From assembly GCA_900316585.1 (NCBI GenBank), contig ONDM01000001.1:1-64000 (forward strand): DNA of 64,000 nucleotides. Reading direction: 5' to 3'. The position numbers were made by a program, and so were the translations under genes. The stretch is from an uncultured Prevotellaceae bacterium. GTDB lineage: Bacteria > Bacteroidota > Bacteroidia > Bacteroidales > Bacteroidaceae. The notes beneath the pieces are model-generated. The model ran no database searches and had not been told where the DNA came from. It saw only the letters and a list, made by a program, of their open reading frames with translations. Within the stretch, counting starts at the first letter, position 1; each line of letters opens with the position of its first letter. Below, one piece after another: positions 1 to 8,045 of this stretch.

Positions 1-174
1 ATCGTGGCATTGCCGCTCATGGCCGTCCTCTTTGGAATCAAGGCCACGGACAGGGTCAAGAGTTTCCTGTTCAGATTCATCGCCGTGCCTGCCAAGTGGA
101 TCAGAACGGCAAGGCAGTACAAACTCAACATCTACTCCAACAAGCCATACAAACTTATTTGGGAACACGGATAA
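1..174 (+). pseudogene. Transposase C-terminal end (IS1380-like), cut by window edge
   Basis: An open frame enters from the left edge and ends at a TAA at 172-174, giving 57 residues. The segment around VPAKWIRTARQYKLNIYS resembles the C-terminus of IS1380/IS4-type DDE transposases, where a basic helix containing WVRTAR and a short strand (LNIYS) precede the stop. The catalytic DDE part would lie outside the window, so I cannot tell an intact element from a remnant. The following 190 bases hold no gene and contain a short palindrome (215-229) that could belong to the element end. Alternative: an unrelated protein tail. Confidence 0.55.
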
Positions 175-214
175 AACAACATCCTTCGCTGATGCTTTGG
201 TCTAAGCCTCTTGA

Positions 215-229
215 CCTTACGGGGTAAGG
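215..229. repeat. 15-nt palindrome behind transposase tail
   Basis: CCTTAC and GTAAGG flank a 3-nt centre. It sits 40 nt after the transposase stop and could be part of an IS terminus or a weak hairpin. No target-site duplication can be judged because the other end is outside the window. Confidence 0.35.
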
Positions 230-367
230 GGAAACTGGCTCATGGTCGGTCGGATTACACGCTTGTATGGCTAAAAACAGACAGACATGTCTCAAATGGC
301 GGCAAAATTAGACCTTTGAAAATTATCTGCGGATTTTAGGGAATAGAGAAAAAGGATAAGAAAGACA

Positions 368-862
368 ATGCCAATGAAACACCTGCCGAATATCCTGTCG
401 TCGCTCCGAATTGTCGGAGCTGTTGCTCTGTTGTTAAGCGATGTGTCAAGCATTCTTTTCTGGGTGCTTTACATCATCTGCGGCATCAGCGACATCGCCG
501 ACGGGTGGCTGGCTCGGAAGCTGAAGTGCGTCACCAGGACTGGAGCATTGCTAGATAGCGTGGCAGACATCTGCTTCGTATCATGTTGTGCCTGGAAACT
601 CCTGCCCATACTCGAACTGCCCTGGTGGCTCTGGCTGTGGGCAGGAGTAATAGTCGCGATTAAAGTTGTGAATCAGCTTTCGGCACTTGTGATGTACAGG
701 CACTTTTGCTTCCCTCACACCCTCGCGAACAAGTGCACGGGGTTCCTGCTCTTCATTGCAGTTCCCATGACCTTCTGGTCTATAGTTCCCATCTCAATCG
801 TAGCAGCAGTTGCCACGTTTGCCGCTATACAAGAGGGACATTTCATAAGAACGACCTCATGA
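368..862 (+). CDS. CDP-alcohol phosphatidyltransferase family protein
   Basis: An integral membrane enzyme that would transfer a phosphatidyl group from a CDP-alcohol to a second alcohol in phospholipid synthesis. The full family signature is present with exact spacing: D42, D45-G46, A49-R50, then G59, D63 and D67. These residues bind the two metal ions and the CDP moiety. Hydrophobic stretches before and after the motif fit several membrane helices. At 164 aa it is short but in range for small PgsA-like members; the second alcohol cannot be told from sequence. Start is the ATG at 368, with an alternative ATG two codons later. The gene stands alone, behind a transposase tail and before a hairpin (893-910). 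Confidence 0.88.
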   Translation: MPMKHLPNILSSLRIVGAVALLLSDVSSILFWVLYIICGISDIADGWLARKLKCVTRTGALLDSVADICFVSCCAWKLLPILELPWWLWLWAGVIVAIKVVNQLSALVMYRHFCFPHTLANKCTGFLLFIAVPMTFWSIVPISIVAAVATFAAIQEGHFIRTTS

Positions 863-892
863 GGGGGAAATTTGAGAAAAAGTTGAAAAAAA

Positions 893-910
893 GGTTGTAG
901 CGTTACAACC
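893..910 (+). terminator. Hairpin after CDP-alcohol transferase gene
   Basis: GGTTGTA and TACAACC form a perfect 7-bp stem around GCGT, followed by ATTTTC. A weak T-tract makes it a moderate terminator candidate. A partly similar stretch (GTTACAACC, TTTTTCAAAA) recurs near 6735-6765. Confidence 0.5.
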
Positions 911-950
911 ATTTTCAAAAGATTTTCAGAAACATTTCCATTAAATATTG

Positions 951-1024
951 TATCTTTGCTTTGGCAATTATATAGGGTTTGACCCCGAATACCCCAATGC
1001 AATCAGAAATGGTTGCATTTTTTC
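951..1024 (+). ncRNA. Short intergenic transcription unit with GAAA-loop terminator
   Basis: A -7 box TATCTTTG (951-958) is followed by about 60 nt with no start codon of use, and then by a hairpin (998-1017: TGCAATCA, GAAA loop, TGGTTGCA) and a run of six T. A GGGT/CCCC mini-hairpin lies between. The design matches the other short units in this window, but the loop core differs from the main family. Likely a small RNA of about 60 nt. Confidence 0.5.
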
Positions 1025-1050
1025 ATTGGATGTGACAAGACAAACTTTAA

Positions 1051-1085
1051 AATCCCTTGTTGTACAACAACTACAGCAAGGGATT
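1051..1085 (-). terminator. Hairpin downstream of alcohol dehydrogenase gene
   Basis: AATCCCTTG and CAAGGGATT form a 9-bp stem around a 17-nt loop. It is 78 nt beyond the stop of the leftward gene cluster and is the only strong hairpin there; on the minus strand it is followed by TTAAAG, so termination would be weak. Confidence 0.4.
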
Positions 1086-1162
1086 ATGTTGGCTCTATTG
1101 CCAATCACAGAGTAATAAAGATGCTAACTACAATTCAAATATGCAGAGGTGGGTAATCTTCA

Positions 1163-2224
1163 TTACTTACATTCGTTCAGTATTTCCACAATCTCGTCGG
1201 GTGTAAGTTGCTTGCAGCAGCCAGGGGTAATGATGGTGCTATCGGCAATGGCGCGGATGGTGGCATCGTCAAGGGTAATACCCATGTCGGAAAAAGTGGT
1301 GGGCAGACCTGCCTCGCGGATGAAGTCGGCAAGAAAGTCAATGCCCTCGTCGGCATCCTGTACCAACCAGACTTCCTGTGCCCAGCGACGGAACTTTTCT
1401 TCTGCGCTCTTGTAGATATGGCGATAGAGTATAGGATGAAGCACAGCCAATCCTTGGCCATGATTGCAGTCAGTGTATGCTCCAAGTTGGTGCTCTATCA
1501 TGTGACACTGGAAGTCAGTCATCTTGCCAAGTTTCAGAATGCCATTTTCACCCATAGCCGATGCCCACATCAGTTCTGAGCGGGCAAAGTCATCGTCGGG
1601 ATTGGCGATGATGGCCTTCAGGTTCTTGATGACACTACGTTGCACGGCCTCGTTGATGCGGTCGCTGAGATTACACGTGTGGGGATGACCAAAATAGGTC
1701 TCCATACAATGACTAAGTGTATCGAAAGCGCCGCTGATAACCTGCTTCATCGGCACGGTCTTTGTCAAGTCTGGGTCGAGGATGGCAAAGTCGGCAAATA
1801 CACCCCACATGGCACCCTTCACTTTCTTCTCTTCGTCGGTAATCACGGCTCCGTTGTTCTGCTCCGAGCCAGTGCCGCTGGCGGTTACGACTACACCAAG
1901 GGGAATCGGGGTATTTCCCATTGCCACAATCTTGCAGCAGTCGGACACCGAGCCACCTCCCACAGCGAGGATGAGGTCTGCCTTGGTTTCCCGTGCCAAC
2001 AGCTGTCCTTCCTGCACCTTCTTTAACGTCGGATTAGGCATGATGCCGCCAAAGTCCGTCACCGTCTTGCCAGCCTCGCCCAGCATCGCCACAATGCGGT
2101 CATACAGTCCCGTGCGTTTCAATGAACCGCCGCCGTAGGCCAGTATTACGTTCTTTCCGTATTTCTGCAACTCCTGCTTCAGCGAGTCCTCGAAGCATAC
2201 CTGTCCTAATATTCTCTGCTCCAT
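1163..2224 (-). CDS. Iron-containing alcohol dehydrogenase (BDH/YqhD-like), shortened
   Basis: A cytoplasmic NAD(P)-dependent dehydrogenase acting on alcohols or aldehydes. It has the GGGSVSD nucleotide-binding loop, the TASGTGSE segment, and the metal-ligand set: Asp and His in FDTLSH and two His in the MIEH...DCNHGQG region. At 353 aa it is shorter than the usual 380-390. It starts directly at the VILAYGGGS strand, lacking the common N-terminal strand (NPTxIxFG), and the segment after GGGSVSD that normally carries a GDxWD motif is also missing. It may be a divergent or partly defective member. It is the last gene of a leftward cluster with two lipoprotein hydrolases and a cupin protein, 12 nt after the esterase stop. 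Confidence 0.85.
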   Translation of the reverse strand: MEQRILGQVCFEDSLKQELQKYGKNVILAYGGGSLKRTGLYDRIVAMLGEAGKTVTDFGGIMPNPTLKKVQEGQLLARETKADLILAVGGGSVSDCCKIVAMGNTPIPLGVVVTASGTGSEQNNGAVITDEEKKVKGAMWGVFADFAILDPDLTKTVPMKQVISGAFDTLSHCMETYFGHPHTCNLSDRINEAVQRSVIKNLKAIIANPDDDFARSELMWASAMGENGILKLGKMTDFQCHMIEHQLGAYTDCNHGQGLAVLHPILYRHIYKSAEEKFRRWAQEVWLVQDADEGIDFLADFIREAGLPTTFSDMGITLDDATIRAIADSTIITPGCCKQLTPDEIVEILNECK

Positions 2225-2236
2225 TCAATGTTTTTT

Positions 2237-3301
2237 TTACAGATTATGCTTCTCCAGCCACTCGGCAATGAGGTCGGCAATCTCAGCATTGTTTTTCTCT
2301 TGGAACATGAAGTGGCTGTTGCCGTGGATGTCCTCGTCGGGCAGATAGATGACCGTGGCATCGCCGCCGTCGGCATTATACTGCTTGGCGAAGTCACGGC
2401 ACTGCTGGAGCACCATCTTCCAGAAACCTGTTGACTGGATGTCCTCGGGGCCGTTCTCGATGTAGTCACCGAAGAGGAACAGCATCGGAATCTTTGCTGC
2501 CACGAACTTCTTGTAGGTGTCGCTGCCCACAACAGGCCCGAAACCCGGCTCCACGGCGATGACGGCTGCCATGTTGTCCGTGTCCGTTGCCCAACCCACG
2601 CGACCGCCCTGCGAGTGGGTCACGTAGATGCTCTTCTTGCCTGTCATCGACTGCACGTCCTTCAGCACTGCGCTGAGTGCCTTGCCCAACAAAGGTTCAT
2701 CATAGTTGCCCGTGTTCGGGGTCATCTGGCAGAAGAACTCTTCTAAAGCCTCGCTGCCCTCGGGGAACTGCGAACCCTCATAGCGCTCAGGTGCCACGCG
2801 ACCGATGCGGAAGTGGGTGTACCAAGCCTGTTCGCCCACCTTGAATTTTCCGTTAGCCACGTCGCCCGGGTCGTTGACAATTTCCTCCGTTGCTCCTGCT
2901 GCACCACGCCGTGGCTGGTCAACAAGAAACACCGAGTAGCCTTTCTTCAGGAATATATCGCTCCATCCCTCGCGTCCGTCGGGAGTCGATTGCCAACCTG
3001 TCCGTGTCTGTCCGTAGCCGTGCAGGAAGACGATGGGATTACAATTACCGCCTGCTGGAATCTGATAGAACGTGTTGGCATGATCTACGTGTGTCGTCGT
3101 GCCCTTGCGCTCTGGGTCGAGCCAGTTCTGTGTCGGGTCATACTCTCCTGGGATGGCCTCTGTCACCCGTCCGCCCGACGAGAACACTCCCTGCTTCTCA
3201 ATCACCAAGCCCTGCGGCTCCTGCTTTTGCTCCGTGCAACTAATTGCTGCGATGGCAACGGCTGTTACAGCCAGTGCGCCAAAAAGATTCAGTTTCTTCA
3301 T
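2237..3301 (-). CDS. Alpha/beta-hydrolase lipoprotein (esterase-like)
   Basis: A secreted, lipid-anchored hydrolase. The N-terminus has a signal peptide with a lipobox (IAAISC, Cys at about 22). The fold signature is clear: the oxyanion strand IVFLHGYGQ, the nucleophile elbow THSQGGR with its Ser, and a candidate His in DIHGNSHF near the C-terminus. Substrate unknown; relatives act on esters of sugars or phenolics. At 354 aa it fits the family. The gene lies 6 nt after the cupin gene on the same strand, so the two are likely co-transcribed. Confidence 0.8.
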   Translation of the reverse strand: MKKLNLFGALAVTAVAIAAISCTEQKQEPQGLVIEKQGVFSSGGRVTEAIPGEYDPTQNWLDPERKGTTTHVDHANTFYQIPAGGNCNPIVFLHGYGQTRTGWQSTPDGREGWSDIFLKKGYSVFLVDQPRRGAAGATEEIVNDPGDVANGKFKVGEQAWYTHFRIGRVAPERYEGSQFPEGSEALEEFFCQMTPNTGNYDEPLLGKALSAVLKDVQSMTGKKSIYVTHSQGGRVGWATDTDNMAAVIAVEPGFGPVVGSDTYKKFVAAKIPMLFLFGDYIENGPEDIQSTGFWKMVLQQCRDFAKQYNADGGDATVIYLPDEDIHGNSHFMFQEKNNAEIADLIAEWLEKHNL

Positions 3302-3307
3302 TGCTGT

Positions 3308-4234
3308 TTATTCTTTTGGTAGTTTGTCATACTCTTCTTTGCTCAACATCTCGAACCACTCTACGCCCGGTTTGTCGGGATTAGTATTCGCTGCCAGATG
3401 GGCGAAGCGGGAATTGGGCGCAGCACCGTGCCAGTGGCGCACACCAGGAGGACACATCGCCACGTCACCTGGACGCAGCACCTCCACAGGCTGACCTTCA
3501 ATCTGGTGATAGCCGATGCCATCGGTCACGATGAGCACCTGACCGCCAGCGTGCGAGTGCCAGGCGTTGATGACACCCGGCTCAAACACGACGTAGTGCA
3601 GTCCTGGGCATCCCGCTACGTTGTTCCCGTCCAAAGTATTAGCCAGACGAATCGGGCCGTTGAACGTCGGCAGCGTCATCGTCGTGTCAGGGGCGGCAAA
3701 CATCAGGCTGTCAGTCGTGTTCTGGTGTGCATACTCCACCATCTCTAATCCGTTATAATAATCGTCAGAAACGGAATTATCACTGTCATTGTATGCCTCT
3801 GTGGGTCTCCAAGCCGAATCGTAGATTACCACCTGCGAAAACCAGTTATCCTTCGTGGCTCCATGCCAATGGCGCACCCCTGCAGGAATCTGTAGCACGT
3901 CACCTTGACGCAGAATCTGTGCGGGTTTGCCCTCCTCCTGATAAAGTCCCACACCGTCAGTCACCAGCACCACCATTCCGCCGTGCCTGTGCCAACTGCT
4001 GTGTGCCCCAGGACTGAATGTCACCACATTGGTCTGTGGGAAGTTAAACACCGAGTCCACCGCAATCAACGGTTTTAGATAAGCCTCGCCTGTAAATGCC
4101 GGATTCTCTATCCGCTGACCAATGGGAAAGGATATCTGTTCCTTGGTTATTCCTTCCGTTGCTACTTGCTTCTGTTCACTACAAGCCGCCAGCCCTACCA
4201 GCATCACGGCTGCGATTGTCATTACCTTTTCCAT
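3308..4234 (-). CDS. Lipoprotein with two cupin domains
   Basis: A secreted lipoprotein (lipobox LAAC) of 308 aa built from two tandem cupin domains. Each has the metal-binding pattern: HSSWHRHGGMV with downstream HWHGA in the first, and NAWHSHAGGQV with RHWHGA in the second. The two repeats are closely similar to each other, a sign of internal duplication. Cupins of this kind bind a divalent metal and serve as dioxygenases, isomerases or decarboxylase-linked proteins; the reaction here is unknown. Its neighbours are a CE1 esterase upstream and an alpha/beta hydrolase downstream, which suggests breakdown of an esterified carbohydrate or aromatic compound outside the cytoplasm. Confidence 0.82.
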   Translation of the reverse strand: MEKVMTIAAVMLVGLAACSEQKQVATEGITKEQISFPIGQRIENPAFTGEAYLKPLIAVDSVFNFPQTNVVTFSPGAHSSWHRHGGMVVLVTDGVGLYQEEGKPAQILRQGDVLQIPAGVRHWHGATKDNWFSQVVIYDSAWRPTEAYNDSDNSVSDDYYNGLEMVEYAHQNTTDSLMFAAPDTTMTLPTFNGPIRLANTLDGNNVAGCPGLHYVVFEPGVINAWHSHAGGQVLIVTDGIGYHQIEGQPVEVLRPGDVAMCPPGVRHWHGAAPNSRFAHLAANTNPDKPGVEWFEMLSKEEYDKLPKE

Positions 4235-4240
4235 ATTCCA

Positions 4241-4355
4241 TTATTTTATATATTGCTTTTTTCCGTTTACGATATACAAGCCCTCTGCCAGTCCGTCAAG
4301 ACTCTTGGCATTACCGAGCACAAACCGGCCATCAATGGTGAACACGTTGTATCGT
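4241..4355 (-). pseudogene. Out-of-frame C-terminal tail of the CE1 esterase
   Basis: Read in the shifted frame, this segment gives a short C-terminal module with TIDGRFV and GLYIVNGKK, the pattern of Bacteroidetes type-A T9SS sorting tails or similar surface-protein ends. It continues the reading of the esterase gene after a one-base indel. It is either a true mutation that removes the sorting tail or a sequencing error. Confidence 0.65.
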
Positions 4356-5424
4356 AGGCGCCGAAAGCGGAGTCGTTCATCACGTCGCTGATGCGGGTCT
4401 GGCGGTTGTAATATGTCATAGTTTCTGTGCTGGTGGGTGGAAAGAAGAACTGCAGGGCGTGATAGCAGAACTCCCACACGGCATTGAAGTCGTGGCGACC
4501 GCCCTTCTTCATGTGGTAGGAGAAGTTGGAATTGTTGAACGTGTCGGTGAGTTTCGCCATTGCCAGTGCCTGGTTATGGGTCTGGTCGATGCGCACGTCT
4601 TCGGTGCCCACGGCGTACCACACATAGAAGTCGTTCTTGTAGGGCGATGCGTTCACAATGTCTGCCAGAAAGCGAGCCGTGGCATCAGGGTAAGACGCTC
4701 CGCCAAACATGCCCTGACTCCAGTTGTCGCCACTCATTGGCAGATACATTCGACTGTAGGGGAAAGCCTGCTCGAAGACATACCATGTAGTGATGCTGCC
4801 AAGCGAAAAGCCCCCGATGGCACGGTGGTCGCGTGAGGCGAGAATGCCAGCCACGTCGGGCGACTCCAAATAAGTACTGTAGCGTGTCTCGATAGCAGGG
4901 ATGAGGTCGTTCACGTACTCCTGCGAGAATACCGCCGCCTCGCGCGTACTCTCCCCCCAGCCCTTCGACTGGTTATCCTTATCCCATGTGGGCGATACGG
5001 CAATGAACGGACGGCAGAGTCCTCGCTGTATCAGGTTATCGAAGATGTTCACCAGCCTCGTTCGGCTGTTGCCGCTACGCCCAAGGAAATACTCCTGCGC
5101 AACGCCTGACCAACCGTGCAGCAGATAGATGACATCGTACTTCTGCGATGGGTCATAACCATAGGGTACATAGACGTATGCAGGCTTATGTATCGTAGGG
5201 CGACTGGCTGAAGTATAGTCCTTCGAATCGTACTCCACCAGTTCTATTGTTCCCTGCTGTGATGCAACCTGAAAGAACTCGCTTGGCACCGTCGTGGTGT
5301 ACTGAATCTCGAAATCCGTTGGCACATCGTCATCGCTGTCAGCCATTGGCCTGTCTGAAGAACAGGCCATGCAATTAAGTAATGATGCCATCAATAGGCT
5401 CAATGTTGAAATTGATTTCTTCAT
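4267..5424 (-). CDS. CE1-type esterase lipoprotein, 3' end frameshifted
   Basis: A secreted lipoprotein esterase of the esterase D / CE1 family (feruloyl or acetyl-xylan esterase type). Signal and lipobox (NCMAC), the strand YDVIYLLHGWSG, the nucleophile elbow GGFSLGS and a late GGRHDF His support a working hydrolase core. The last 30 or so codons look wrong: near 4350 the natural continuation (YNVFTIDGRF, then GLYIVNGKK) lies in another frame and ends at 4241. That tail matches T9SS-type C-terminal signals in Bacteroidetes. A one-base loss near 4349-4355 would explain this. The open frame is 385 aa. It heads the leftward cluster, and a 13-bp inverted repeat overlaps its promoter. Confidence 0.8.
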   Translation of the reverse strand: MKKSISTLSLLMASLLNCMACSSDRPMADSDDDVPTDFEIQYTTTVPSEFFQVASQQGTIELVEYDSKDYTSASRPTIHKPAYVYVPYGYDPSQKYDVIYLLHGWSGVAQEYFLGRSGNSRTRLVNIFDNLIQRGLCRPFIAVSPTWDKDNQSKGWGESTREAAVFSQEYVNDLIPAIETRYSTYLESPDVAGILASRDHRAIGGFSLGSITTWYVFEQAFPYSRMYLPMSGDNWSQGMFGGASYPDATARFLADIVNASPYKNDFYVWYAVGTEDVRIDQTHNQALAMAKLTDTFNNSNFSYHMKKGGRHDFNAVWEFCYHALQFFFPPTSTETMTYYNRQTRISDVMNDSAFGAYDTTCSPLMAGLCSVMPRVLTDWQRACIS

Positions 5425-5460
5425 AAACTTCTGGCGTTTGATACTTTATCGGGTGCATAG

Positions 5461-5507
5461 TTACAAAGTAATCCCCGAACTCTTATAATAAAAAATTCGG
5501 GGATTAC
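5461..5507 (-). promoter_or_regulatory. Promoter and 13-bp inverted-repeat operator of esterase-cupin cluster
   Basis: On the minus strand a -7-like box TTACTTTG occupies 5461-5468, about 37 nt before the esterase start. Immediately upstream are two 13-nt arms, AGTAATCCCCGAA (5467-5479) and its exact complement (5495-5507), separated by 15 nt. The repeat spans the space where the -33 box should be, as expected for a regulator binding site, though it could also fold as a hairpin. Confidence 0.5.
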
Positions 5508-5565
5508 TACACTTTTTACCGAAAACGCCAGTTACTCTCTAAAATCCGTTGGTTTTATACCCAGA

Positions 5566-5647
5566 TACTTTTTGACATATCGGCTGAATTAGTTTAAATT
5601 ATCAATTCTAGTGCAGTTCTGTTGTGAAACAGAGCTGCATTTTTTTT
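5566..5647 (+). ncRNA. Small-RNA family member (unit B)
   Basis: A weak -7-like box TACTTTTTG (5566-5574) is followed by an AT-rich stretch containing TTAGTTTAAATTA and a 12-bp terminator hairpin (5612-5623 with 5628-5639) around a GTGA loop, then eight T. The linker and hairpin are nearly the same as in the unit at 19147-19254. No coding capacity. It is in the gap between two leftward genes but runs rightward. Confidence 0.55.
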
Positions 5648-5674
5648 ATCCCTACTGCAAAAGCTTATGTCGTA

Positions 5675-6304
5675 CTAAAGACTTTGTGACATCAATTCTT
5701 CTAACTCAGAATCGGATTTTAAATAGATTTCTTCTGGTTTGAAAAAACGGGTGAGCATGGTGGCAAAAACCTTGTCTTTGTAGATGAAGACAAAGTCGTA
5801 GTAGCCTGGTTCTACCTCTTCGGGATGAAGGTAGAACGATCCCCAATGGTTGGTCTCATCCGCTTCAGGATCTTTGTTCAGTTCCAATTCTTGAATATAG
5901 CCAGGGGTCTCGTCGTTCAAAGAGTTTTTCAGGTAAAATCCTTGGTCTTCCTGGTGTTTGAAAACCATTACCTTGATACCTGATCCTGCACTGGCTTGTG
6001 GATGGAACTCTATCCATTCGTCAAGTTCAAAGACGGAGCGGATGCCTTCGGTGGCGTATGGCTTGTGGTTGAAACTTTCGGTTCCACAACGGTTGCCGAA
6101 CAGACTCAAGGCAGTCATTATAGGCTGCTCTCCCTCTTTGAGGTTCACGAAATAGAGTTTGCCCAGAGCCATGGTTTCTTGAATTTGCTGTGTATTAGCG
6201 GTGTTGTTGGTGTAGTTTGCTGCATTCGCGTTTGTGCCATTGATGTAATTGACTGTGGATAATGCGGCAAGTCCTGCGACTAAAAGTATGGCAATTCTTT
6301 TCAT
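5675..6304 (-). CDS. Secreted protein of unknown function
   Basis: A 209-aa protein with a clear N-terminal signal peptide (KRIAILLVAGLAALSTV) followed by an Asn/Thr-rich linker (residues about 20-42) and a mixed region rich in Glu and aromatic residues. No lipobox Cys is seen, so it should be periplasmic or released. I recognise no catalytic motif. The C-terminal half (strands around GYYDFVFIYKDKVFATML) has the alternating pattern of a small beta domain. It stands alone, with a promoter on its own strand at 6448-6455 and a 5' leader of roughly 135 nt. Confidence 0.75.
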   Translation of the reverse strand: MKRIAILLVAGLAALSTVNYINGTNANAANYTNNTANTQQIQETMALGKLYFVNLKEGEQPIMTALSLFGNRCGTESFNHKPYATEGIRSVFELDEWIEFHPQASAGSGIKVMVFKHQEDQGFYLKNSLNDETPGYIQELELNKDPEADETNHWGSFYLHPEEVEPGYYDFVFIYKDKVFATMLTRFFKPEEIYLKSDSELEELMSQSL

Positions 6305-6447
6305 AAATCTTAATTCCGCACCACTTTGGTTCGTTGTTTTTTATAAGTTCTTGACAAGCAATAACTTGCTTGTTGCTTTTCTCGCGTCGGAAGTTACACT
6401 TACTTTAGCGGTGCATTATAAAGGCAATACAACTCCGACAGCCATGA

Positions 6448-6455
6448 CAAAGATA
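6448..6455 (-). promoter_or_regulatory. -7 box for the secreted protein gene
   Basis: TATCTTTG on the minus strand, 144 nt before the start codon at 6304. Transcription would start near 6442, leaving a long leader. Confidence 0.55.
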
Positions 6456-6560
6456 GCAATAAAATTCATAATTATATGATACAAAGAAAAATATTGTTTT
6501 CATATCAAAAATAACAATGATTTTTCTGGAGAGTAATTTGGCGCTTTTAAGGCATTTTTG

Positions 6561-6655
6561 TATCTTTGCAGTATCCTATGAGATATTCATATATCTCAAT
6601 AGTGTACAACATCTGAAAAACCAGTCTTGTTGTGAAACAGGGCTGGTTTATTTTG
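6561..6655 (+). ncRNA. Small-RNA family member (unit C)
   Basis: TATCTTTG (6561-6568) starts a unit with a first hairpin (GAGATA 6580-6585 with TATCTC 6592-6597) and a 14-bp terminator hairpin (6618-6631 with 6636-6649, loop GTGA), then TTTATTTTG. The tail after the hairpin (TTTATTTTGTGCATCTGC) is shared with the unit at 19299-19400. Transcript about 80 nt, with no open frame. The rest of the 6305-6900 gap holds only promoters. Confidence 0.6.
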
Positions 6656-6846
6656 TGCATCTGCTTCAGAATTCAAGCTTTGCAATTCAATTTCATTTGT
6701 TTTTCCAACTTACATTTGGAGCGATTCGGAAGGGTTACAACCTTTTTCAAAACATTTTGCAGAAATCAGGGAGATGGTTATAAAAATCACCTTTTTTCAT
6801 TTTTTATAAAAAGCGAAATATTTTTAAGGCTTTCTGAAATAATTTA

Positions 6847-6854
6847 TATATTTG
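6847..6854 (+). promoter_or_regulatory. -7 box for the two-gene membrane/DUF2971 cassette
   Basis: TATATTTG followed by CA, 46 nt before the ATG at 6901. It fits the Bacteroidetes consensus and is the only good box between the small-RNA unit and the gene. Confidence 0.6.
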
Positions 6855-6900
6855 CAATTAGTAACGACCTAACCTTATTTCACACCTCATCAATACGCCT

Positions 6901-7950
6901 ATGCAAAACTATATGATGGCCAATTTCGCAACTTTCATACAGGTGCTAGTTGCTTTATTTATTTCTATGTGTTTTGAGAAAATCTTCGATTTCTGGAATC
7001 CTAAATTTAAGGAGAAATATGAACTTTTAGAAAAAGAAGTTGGTAAGGATGCTAAAAAACAAAAAGTTTTGGAAGACTTTTCCGAAACTGTTAAAAAATT
7101 TGTAAATGAGTATAGACACAGTTTTTTTAAGAGGGGGGCTATAATGACTGCTTTTACCTCCATTCTTTTACTTTTTACTGGGCTTGAAACCTTTTTACCC
7201 GTTAGGGAAGGTGATCCTGCATACCAGTCATTTGCGATATCATCAGTGGTTTTGTTTTGTTTTTTAGCAGTCTGTCTGAATAAAGTTATTTTGTTTAAAA
7301 AGCACGGGCTTCTACCTCAAAGAAAATTTAGTCTGATTGTCATTGGTTATTTTCTAGTTCCAATTACTTTTATTTCCTCTTATTTTTGGGGAGATGCAAT
7401 AATAGAATGTATCGATACATATAAAAGTACAATTATTACTGTGATACTTTCCCTTTTTGCATTACATATGATTTACTTCAGCGATAGGTTTGAGGTTGAA
7501 GATTTTAAGCCAGTAACACGATTAGAAAAGTGGTCCCCTTATTTAATGAATTTATTTCATTATGTAGGAAGCGTAATATTCACCATTGTTCCTATTATTT
7601 ACAGTAAAGAGATATTTAATATTTGTCGTGAGTATGCGATATATGTGATGCTAGGGGTTTGTGTCTTTGAAATTCTCTGGCAGTCGTTACTTTCATGGCT
7701 TTATGGGAGAGTATATCCAGGACATTTGGAGCGGGTTCTTACAGATGCTCTTGTTCTTGTAAATAAATATAAAGATAAACTTCCTGATGAAGAATTGAAT
7801 TTTTTATTTAATTCTAAGCTAAAGTCTAAACTTTCACGTGACCCTACTTTCAGTAAGTTTTATCTTATTAATTTAGATATTATGGAAAGATATTTCAATT
7901 TGTTTGTTTCAAAAGTCAAAAATAGAATAGACAAGTGGAAGAGTAATTAA
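6901..7950 (+). CDS. Polytopic membrane protein, candidate defence partner
   Basis: I do not recognise a family. The 349-aa protein opens with a membrane segment (about residues 8-25), then a charged, helical stretch (30-75), then roughly six more hydrophobic segments up to about residue 270 (for example around 80-100, 110-130, 143-163, 175-195, 222-240 and 248-268). The last 80 residues are soluble and basic. No pore or transporter motif is visible. Base composition is much more AT-rich than the flanking genes. The next gene, a nuclease/DUF2971 protein, starts 95 nt downstream on the same strand, so the pair may act together as effector and membrane component. Confidence 0.75.
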   Translation: MQNYMMANFATFIQVLVALFISMCFEKIFDFWNPKFKEKYELLEKEVGKDAKKQKVLEDFSETVKKFVNEYRHSFFKRGAIMTAFTSILLLFTGLETFLPVREGDPAYQSFAISSVVLFCFLAVCLNKVILFKKHGLLPQRKFSLIVIGYFLVPITFISSYFWGDAIIECIDTYKSTIITVILSLFALHMIYFSDRFEVEDFKPVTRLEKWSPYLMNLFHYVGSVIFTIVPIIYSKEIFNICREYAIYVMLGVCVFEILWQSLLSWLYGRVYPGHLERVLTDALVLVNKYKDKLPDEELNFLFNSKLKSKLSRDPTFSKFYLINLDIMERYFNLFVSKVKNRIDKWKSN

Positions 7951-8045
7951 AAGGAATTAGAAAGAAATTACGGGATTTACAATGATGTAAGAAATTGTTA
8001 TTTTTTTATCATAGTATACATTTAACAACTAACATATTTTTTATT

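Noticed and set aside
7995-8045. Upstream start for the DUF2971 protein
   Set aside because: It adds a hydrophobic stretch unlike the rest of the protein; the ATG at 8046 fits better. Not excluded.
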